Assembly (NCBI GenBank): GCA_041831635.1
Contig: JBHASY010000035.1
Span: forward strand, 1 to 11,273
Direction of reading: 5' to 3'
Length of the DNA: 11,273 bases
From: Acetoanaerobium sp041831635
GTDB taxonomy: Bacteria > Bacillota > Clostridia > Peptostreptococcales > Filifactoraceae
Shown here piece after piece: positions 7,196 to 11,273 of the stretch. Numbering within the stretch: position 1 is the first letter of the stretch; every line of letters begins with the position of its first letter. The notes beneath the pieces were generated by a model. That model saw nothing but the letters and a program-made list of their open reading frames with translations, made no database searches and was not told the origin of the DNA. A program made the position numbers and the translations under genes.

Positions 7196-7292
7196 GGGGG
7201 TAGATGGGTGCTGGTGTGCCCTCTAGTCTTCAAAACTAGTTTGAGGGGTTAGGAGCCTCTTAGGTAGGTTCGATTCCTACATACTCCCGCCA
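7196..7292 (+). tRNA. selC: tRNA-Sec, anticodon UCA
   Basis: This 97-base gene folds as a bacterial selenocysteine tRNA. The acceptor is GGGGGTAG (7196-7203) with ATACTCCC (7281-7288), seven pairs plus a G-A at the eighth position. The long D stem is GGGTGC/GTGCCC (7206-7211, 7216-7221) with a 4-base loop TGGT. The anticodon stem is CTAGT/ACTAG (7223-7227, 7235-7239) around CTTCAAA, with anticodon TCA at 7230-7232. A long variable arm has TGAGGGG pairing with CCTCTTA (7242-7248, 7256-7262). The T stem is GTAGG/CCTAC around TTCGATT. The discriminator is G7289, as expected for charging by seryl-tRNA synthetase, and CCA (7290-7292) is encoded. The 8+5 acceptor/T arm, 6-bp D stem and long variable arm distinguish it from tRNA-Ser and from a UGA-reading tRNA-Trp. 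Its product is the substrate of SelA and the cargo of SelB encoded upstream. Confidence 0.97.
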
Positions 7293-7319
7293 AAAATATA
7301 GACGATAGTTATGTTATCA

Positions 7320-7325
7320 TATAAT
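7320..7325 (+). promoter_or_regulatory. possible ackA -10 box
   Basis: A perfect TATAAT lies at 7320-7325, 21 bases before the ackA start and about 28 bases after the end of selC. No recognisable -35 is present upstream, and no terminator separates selC from ackA, so ackA may also be reached by transcription from the selC promoter. Confidence 0.3.
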
Positions 7326-7346
7326 AAAAAACAGGAGGTAAAAATC

Positions 7347-8546
7347 ATGAATGTACTTGTTATTAACTGTGGTAGTTCTTCGCTTAAGTATCAATTTATT
7401 GATATGAAAACTGAAGAAGTATTAGGGAAAGGTTTAGTTGAAAGAATCGGTATTGAAGGTTCTATATTGACTCATCAAACTACAGGCAAAGATAAGAAAG
7501 TAATTCAACAACCTATGCCTGACCATAAGGTCGCTCTAAAACTGGTTTTAGATGCTCTTATGAATCCGGAATATGGTGCAATTAAAGACTTGAAAGAAAT
7601 ATCAGCAGTAGGACATAGGGTAGTTCATGGCGGAGAGGCATTCTCAAGTTCGGCTTTAATAGACGAAAAAGTTAAAAAAGCAATAGAAGACTGTATCGAA
7701 CTTGCTCCGTTACATAACCCGCCAAACCTGATCGGGATAAATGCTTGTCAAGAAATTCTTCCAAGCGTACCTATGGTTGCAGTTTTTGATACGGCATTCC
7801 ATCAAACTATGCCAAAATCTTCATACCTATACGGATTGCCATATGAATATTATGAAAAATACAAAGTTAGAAGATATGGTTTCCATGGAACGTCTCATAA
7901 ATACGTAGCACAAAGAACAGCAGAAATCTTAAACAAAAAACTTGAAGATATAAATATCATTACCTGCCACTTAGGAAATGGAGCAAGTGTTACAGCAGTA
8001 GAAAAAGGAAAATCTGTAGATACATCTATGGGATTCACTCCACTGGAAGGACTTATTATGGGAACCAGATGCGGAGATATAGATCCGGCTGTAGTTACTT
8101 TCCTAATGGAAAAAGAAAACCTAAGTTCTGGACAAGCTAACGATGTAATGAATAAAAAATCCGGAGTTTTAGGAATTTCAAAAGTAAGTTCTGACTTTAG
8201 AGATATCGAAACTGAGGCGGAAAAGGGAAATGAAAATGCTCAGATAGCACTAGAAACTTACTACAAAAGAGTTAAAAAATACATCGGTTCTTATATGGCG
8301 GAAATGGGAAGAGTTGATGCTATAGTATTCACAGCGGGATTAGGAGAAAACTCATATTCTGCTAGACAAGCTATCTGCGAGGGAATGCAAGGAATAGGAA
8401 TCGAAATAGACGTTAAAGAAAACGAAATTCGTGGAGAAGAAAAAGTAGTTTCTACAACTTCATCAAAAGTTGCTGTTTTAGTAGTCCCTACAAATGAAGA
8501 GTTAATGATAGCTAGAGATACTTTAGAAATAGTAAAATCAATCTAA
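7347..8546 (+). CDS. ackA: acetate kinase AckA
   Basis: The cytoplasmic enzyme interconverts acetyl phosphate plus ADP with acetate plus ATP, the energy-yielding last step of acetate fermentation. The 399-residue product has NCGSSSLKYQ at the N-terminus, GHRVVHGGE, LAPLHNPPN, VFDTAFHQTMP, YGFHGTSHKYV, HLGNGASV, EGLIMGTRCGDIDPA and VPTNEELMIARDT. Arg91, Asp148, Arg241 and Glu384 fall at exactly the active-site numbers known for the Methanosarcina thermophila enzyme. The ATG at 7347 is chosen over an in-frame ATG at 7311 because CAGGAGGT sits 7 bases upstream and the protein then starts MNVLVINCGSSS. No pta is adjacent. A hairpin follows the stop. It is unrelated to the sel genes except by position. 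Confidence 0.98.
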   Translation: MNVLVINCGSSSLKYQFIDMKTEEVLGKGLVERIGIEGSILTHQTTGKDKKVIQQPMPDHKVALKLVLDALMNPEYGAIKDLKEISAVGHRVVHGGEAFSSSALIDEKVKKAIEDCIELAPLHNPPNLIGINACQEILPSVPMVAVFDTAFHQTMPKSSYLYGLPYEYYEKYKVRRYGFHGTSHKYVAQRTAEILNKKLEDINIITCHLGNGASVTAVEKGKSVDTSMGFTPLEGLIMGTRCGDIDPAVVTFLMEKENLSSGQANDVMNKKSGVLGISKVSSDFRDIETEAEKGNENAQIALETYYKRVKKYIGSYMAEMGRVDAIVFTAGLGENSYSARQAICEGMQGIGIEIDVKENEIRGEEKVVSTTSSKVAVLVVPTNEELMIARDTLEIVKSI

Positions 8547-8561
8547 TATACTGTTTTTAAT

Positions 8562-8595
8562 ATAGAGGCAGGAGGCTTTGCTTACCTGCTTCTAT
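8562..8595 (+). terminator. hairpin after ackA, probable terminator
   Basis: ATAGAGGCAGG (8562-8572) pairs with CCTGCTTCTAT (8585-8595): eleven pairs, one a G-U, around a 12-base loop. No continuous U-tract follows, so it may end transcription weakly or protect the ackA mRNA 3' end. A consensus promoter begins 13 bases later. Confidence 0.6.
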
Positions 8596-8608
8596 TAAGT
8601 AATTTTAC

Positions 8609-8637
8609 TTGACAAATTTATGATAAATTTATATAAT
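8609..8637 (+). promoter_or_regulatory. consensus promoter of yceD-rpmF
   Basis: TTGACA (8609-8614) and TATAAT (8632-8637) are both perfect and separated by exactly 17 bases. Transcription would start near 8644, about 24 bases before yceD. It is the best promoter in the window. Confidence 0.9.
8614..8630. promoter_or_regulatory. 17-bp perfect palindrome in the promoter spacer, candidate operator
   Basis: AAATTTAT-G-ATAAATTT is an exact 8-1-8 inverted repeat covering nearly the whole -35/-10 spacer. A dimeric repressor bound here would block RNA polymerase. Size and layout resemble MarR-type sites such as the FabT box of lipid genes, but the match is partial and the DNA is AT-rich. The binding protein is unknown. 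Confidence 0.45.
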
Positions 8638-8667
8638 AAGCCTTGTTGATTATTGGGGTGAACAGCT

Positions 8668-9216
8668 ATGATATCAGTAAAGGATTTTAAAACCGGTTCT
8701 CGAAGAAACAAAGAGGTTGATATCACACTTTCTATATTAGAAAGAGATTTAGGAGATGTTGAGTTTAAATTTTCAGAGTTTCCTAAGATAATAGGAAACA
8801 TATATAAAGACTCTTCTGATATATGTGCTTATTTTGATGTGGAGCTATTTATAAAAGAGAACTGCTCTAGATGTTTAAAAGATATGATAGTTCACGAAAA
8901 TATTTCTGTCAGTGGCTTACTTGCTAATGATGAAATAATGCAAGAAAATGAAGATGTTATTTTAATGCAAGACGATATGCTTGATATGGAACATATTTTA
9001 GACATGGCTTTAATAGACTATGCTCCTTTTAAGTTGTTATGTAAATCTGACTGCAAAGGGCTTTGCAAAGACTGTGGTGTAGATTTAAACACCGAAACTT
9101 GCAAATGTAACATTGTCGACGAAAACATAGACCCTAGAATGGAAGTTTTAAAAGGTCTTTTAAAAAATAATGAAGGAGGTGCGCGAAATGGCAGTACCAA
9201 AGAGAAAAACAGCTAA
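8668..9216 (+). CDS. yceD: YceD family protein (DUF177)
   Basis: This 182-residue protein of the YceD/DUF177 family is almost always encoded next to rpmF, as here. In plants and E. coli the family is linked to 23S rRNA and L32 accumulation; the biochemical activity is not settled. An N-terminal region contains NCSRCLKD. An acidic middle follows, and the cysteine-rich C-terminus CKSDCKGLCKDCGVDL with a later CKC looks able to bind metal. The ATG at 8668 has GGGGTGA about 7 bases upstream. The 3' end overlaps rpmF by 29 bases in another frame and contains the rpmF ribosome site, so the two are translationally linked. Transcription comes from the consensus promoter at 8609-8637. Confidence 0.92.
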   Translation: MISVKDFKTGSRRNKEVDITLSILERDLGDVEFKFSEFPKIIGNIYKDSSDICAYFDVELFIKENCSRCLKDMIVHENISVSGLLANDEIMQENEDVILMQDDMLDMEHILDMALIDYAPFKLLCKSDCKGLCKDCGVDLNTETCKCNIVDENIDPRMEVLKGLLKNNEGGARNGSTKEKNS

Positions 9217-9364
9217 GTCAGCTACTCGCTCAAGAAGAGCAGCAAATATGCAGATAACAGCAAAGGACCTAGTTGAATGTCCTCAGTGTCATGAACCTAA
9301 ATTATCTCATAGAGTGTGTCCTGAATGTGGACATTACAAAGGAAAAGAAGTAGTAGCTAAATAA
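9188..9364 (+). CDS. rpmF: 50S ribosomal protein L32
   Basis: This is a 58-residue large-subunit ribosomal protein. It starts MAVPKRKTAKSATRSRRA, the typical L32 opening, and carries a four-cysteine zinc ribbon (CPQC and CPEC), the zinc-binding form of L32. The ATG at 9188 is preceded by GAAGGAGGT inside the end of yceD. An in-frame start at 9170 would add six residues foreign to the family. A strong terminator begins 6 bases after the stop. Confidence 0.98.
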   Translation: MAVPKRKTAKSATRSRRAANMQITAKDLVECPQCHEPKLSHRVCPECGHYKGKEVVAK

Positions 9365-9369
9365 AAGAG

Positions 9370-9397
9370 GCATGTAGACAACTACATGCTTTTTTTT
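9370..9397 (+). terminator. strong intrinsic terminator of yceD-rpmF
   Basis: GCATGTAG (9370-9377) pairs perfectly with CTACATGC (9382-9389) around the tetraloop ACAA, followed by eight T residues (9390-9397). It separates rpmF from plsX. Confidence 0.95.
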
Positions 9398-9490
9398 ATC
9401 ATAGATATTTTGTTTTTATATGGGAATAGTTAATTGCATTTTTTCTATGAGGATTTAAGGTTTATTTTCATAAAAAGGAGCGAAAGATAT

Positions 9491-10501
9491 ATGAAAATTG
9501 CGCTGGATGTCATGGGTGGAGATAATGCTCCACAATCAAATATGGATGGAGCAATAGAGGCGATTAAAGAGTTTGGAGTTGAAGTTGTACTCCTTGGAGA
9601 TAAGTCGAAAATTCAAGGGCTTATACCTAGTGATGACACTATAAGTTCAAAGATGATTATAGTTCATTGCGAAGAAACCATAGGTTTTGACGAGCAACCT
9701 GTAAAAGCAGTTAGAACAAAGAAAAATTCATCTATAGTTGTCGGGCTTAATATGCTTAAAAACAACGAAGTAGATGCCTTTGTTTCTGCCGGCAGTACAG
9801 GCGCTATATTAGCAGGGGGATTATTTATAGTAGGAAGAATAAAAGGGATAGACAGACCGGCACTTACAGGGATTTTCCCAAATGAACATGGTGGAAGTTT
9901 GATTATGGACATAGGGGCAAATGCCGATTGTAAATCCAGAAATTTAGACGAATTTGCAATGATGGGTTCGGTTTATGCTGAAAATATATTAGGAAGAGAA
10001 AAACCAAGGGTAGCACTTGTAAATATCGGTTCAGAAGATGGGAAAGGAAATGAACTTTACAAAAATTCTTTTGAATTGATGAAAAAAAATAAAGATTATA
10101 ATTTTGTAGGAAATATAGAAGCTAGAGATATACCTACTTCTAATGTAGATGTGATAGTGTGTGATGGATTTACAGGAAATATAATTATAAAACTTACTGA
10201 GGGAATAGCATTAAGATTTTTTGACATGTTAAAAAGAGCTATGTTTGAAAATATTAAGACAAAACTTGCTGCTTTGATGCTTAAAAAATCATTAAAAGAT
10301 ATGAAAAAAGAATTGGATTCTGACGAACAAGGCGGAGCACCACTTTTAGGGGTAGACGCAATAGTTATAAAGGCTCATGGAAGTTCTAAAGCAAGAGCCA
10401 TAAAGAACGCAATAAAACAGGCAATAAAGTTTTATGAGAGTAATTTATTATCTACAATAAAAGATTATGCAAAAAAACAAGTAAATAATGATATAATCTA
10501 A
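9491..10501 (+). CDS. plsX: phosphate acyltransferase PlsX
   Basis: The peripheral membrane enzyme converts acyl-ACP to acyl phosphate, the donor used by PlsY in phospholipid synthesis. The 336-residue product starts MKIALDVMGGDNAPQ and contains EQPVKAVRTKKNSS, DAFVSAGSTGAILAGG, IDRPALTGIFP, MDIGANADCK, VNIGSEDGKGNELYK, VDVIVCDGFTGNI and GGAPLLGVD, all typical of PlsX. ATG 9491 is chosen over an in-frame start at 9434 because AAAAAGGAGCG lies just upstream and it gives the family N-terminus. The strong terminator before it means it needs its own promoter in 9398-9470; TTGTTT at 9410-9415 is the best -35-like hexamer, but no good -10 pairs with it. No FapR-type operator was recognised. fabD, fabG and acpP do not follow; an Asp23-family gene comes 36 bases later. 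Confidence 0.97.
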   Translation: MKIALDVMGGDNAPQSNMDGAIEAIKEFGVEVVLLGDKSKIQGLIPSDDTISSKMIIVHCEETIGFDEQPVKAVRTKKNSSIVVGLNMLKNNEVDAFVSAGSTGAILAGGLFIVGRIKGIDRPALTGIFPNEHGGSLIMDIGANADCKSRNLDEFAMMGSVYAENILGREKPRVALVNIGSEDGKGNELYKNSFELMKKNKDYNFVGNIEARDIPTSNVDVIVCDGFTGNIIIKLTEGIALRFFDMLKRAMFENIKTKLAALMLKKSLKDMKKELDSDEQGGAPLLGVDAIVIKAHGSSKARAIKNAIKQAIKFYESNLLSTIKDYAKKQVNNDII

Positions 10502-10537
10502 TTATAGACGGTGAATTTAAAAATTGGAGGGTCAAAT

Positions 10538-10903
10538 ATGAACAGTAAAAATATTGGTCAAGTTAAAATATCTGAAGATGTTATATCTATAATAGCAAGT
10601 CTGGCGGCTACAGAGGTAGAAGGCGTAGCACAAATGAGTGGGAGCATAACAGGAAATATAGGAGAAATGCTGGGCAAGAAAAATCATTCAAAAGGTGTAA
10701 AAGTTCAGGTAACGGAAGACAAAGCAGAAGTATATGTGTTCGTTCACGTGGAATATGGAAGTGTGATACCTGAAATTGCAAAAAAAATTCAAGATAATGT
10801 AAAATCTACTGTTGAAACTATGACAGGTCTTGAAGTAACTGTAGTTGATGTATATATACAAGGGATTACTACTAAACACGAAAAAAACGCAGAAACTAAA
10901 TAG
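10538..10903 (+). CDS. Asp23/Gls24 family envelope stress response protein (YqhY-like)
   Basis: This 121-residue protein of the Asp23/Gls24 family spans nearly the whole domain: GQVKISEDVISIIASLAATEVEGVAQM at the start, the central VKVQVTEDKAEVYVFVHVEYG strands, and IAKKIQDNVKSTVETMTGLEVTVVDVYIQGI at the end. It has no membrane segment or signal peptide. The charged tail ends KHEKNAETK. ATG 10538 follows GGAGGG by 6 bases and is preferred over an in-frame start at 10511. In Bacillus subtilis the family member YqhY sits between the acc genes and nusB and affects acetyl-CoA carboxylase. Here the neighbours are plsX and nusB, which keeps the lipid-synthesis side of that context. The molecular role is not certain. 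Confidence 0.9.
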   Translation: MNSKNIGQVKISEDVISIIASLAATEVEGVAQMSGSITGNIGEMLGKKNHSKGVKVQVTEDKAEVYVFVHVEYGSVIPEIAKKIQDNVKSTVETMTGLEVTVVDVYIQGITTKHEKNAETK

Positions 10904-10914
10904 CAAATACAGGC

Positions 10915-10941
10915 TTGACATTTTAGAGCAAATTTTACAGT
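10915..10941 (+). promoter_or_regulatory. possible nusB promoter
   Basis: A perfect TTGACA at 10915-10920 lies just after the Asp23-family gene. The best -10-like hexamer is TACAGT (10936-10941) at a short 15-base spacing. It overlaps a small palindrome, TTTAC-A-GTAAA (10934-10944). The -35 is good and the -10 weak. Confidence 0.4.
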
Positions 10942-10980
10942 AAACAGTTCTATGAGTTGAGGATATTTTTAGGAGGAAGA

Positions 10981-11273
10981 ATGAAGAGAAAAGAACTTAG
11001 AGATGCTGTTGTGAAGTTTTTTTATGAAATGGATATCAAAAAAACTTTTGATAATGAGATTTATAAAAAATTTTTAGTAGAAAATGAATTGACCAACTTA
11101 AAAGATGATTATTTAAAACAAGTTTTTGAAAATTTCTTAGATAATAAAGATAAGATAGATGAGATAATCCAAAATTCAAGCACTTCGTGGGATATTAATA
11201 GAATAGCAAAAGTGGATTTGAGTATTTTAAGAGTTGCGGTAACAGAAATTTTATATCTTAGCGACATACCGGA
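10981..11273 (+). CDS. nusB: transcription antitermination factor NusB (5' part only)
   Basis: The frame opens with ATG 10981 after AGGAGGA and stays open to the window edge, giving 97 codons. The family is usually about 130-150 residues, so roughly two thirds is visible. The start MKRKELRDAVVKFFYEMDI fits the first NusB helix, where family members have a basic residue run followed by a helix leading into the pattern L-F-x-x-D. The segment SSTSWDINRIAKVDLSILRVAVTEILYLSDIP is the NusB signature. NusB binds BoxA RNA with NusE to prevent premature termination of rRNA transcripts. Gene order Asp23 family then nusB is common in Firmicutes. Confidence 0.95.
   Translation, partial: MKRKELRDAVVKFFYEMDIKKTFDNEIYKKFLVENELTNLKDDYLKQVFENFLDNKDKIDEIIQNSSTSWDINRIAKVDLSILRVAVTEILYLSDIP

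Noticed and set aside
7196..7310. selC as an integration (att) site for a mobile element
   Set aside because: tRNA-Sec genes are known integration sites, but no integrase, no repeated tRNA 3' end and no foreign cargo follow; ackA begins 55 bases after it.
9461..9474. TTTAT-TTTC-ATAAA repeat before plsX as a lipid-regulator operator
   Set aside because: Five AT-only pairs in AT-rich DNA; no match to the FapR operator and no promoter elements placed around it.

Overview
The window is a low-GC, densely coded stretch of chromosome with every gene on the + strand. Short intergenic gaps, AGGAGG-type ribosome binding sites and the gene set (comEA, ackA, yceD-rpmF-plsX, Asp23/Gls24 family, nusB) point to an anaerobic Firmicute of the Clostridia/Tissierellia kind. 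No mobile element, integrase, CRISPR array or rRNA is present. The genus cannot be fixed from the sequence alone.

Layout. 1-387: 3' end of a comEA-like DNA-uptake gene (SLBB plus helix-hairpin-helix). 474-986: thiol peroxidase tpx, followed by a hairpin terminator. 1074-5441: selD-selA-selB, the three proteins of bacterial selenocysteine synthesis and insertion, with gaps of 4 and 2 bases. 5453-7136: an OmpR-family response regulator and a short-loop sensor histidine kinase, starting 11 bases after selB. 7196-7292: selC, the UCA-anticodon tRNA-Sec, with its own extended -10 promoter. 7347-8546: acetate kinase ackA, then a hairpin. 8609-8637: a consensus promoter whose 17-bp spacer almost coincides with a perfect 17-bp palindrome; it drives yceD-rpmF (8668-9364), which end at a strong terminator. 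9491-10501: plsX (phospholipid synthesis). 10538-10903: an Asp23/Gls24 protein. 10981 to the window edge: 5' part of nusB.

Central result. About 6.2 kb carries the whole selenocysteine machinery: selD, selA, selB and selC. selD is itself a selenoprotein gene. Its real start is at 1074, and an in-frame UGA at 1122 falls at residue 17, the catalytic Cys17 position of E. coli SelD. A bSECIS-like hairpin follows the UGA. A standard ORF caller stops at this UGA and reports a truncated protein starting near 1149. The enzyme that makes the selenium donor therefore needs selenocysteine for its own translation, and the SelA, SelB and tRNA-Sec that decode it are encoded beside it. The two-component pair lying between selB and selC has no known selenium role; its position makes a link worth testing. 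The right-hand third holds housekeeping genes of acetate metabolism, ribosome assembly and lipid synthesis.
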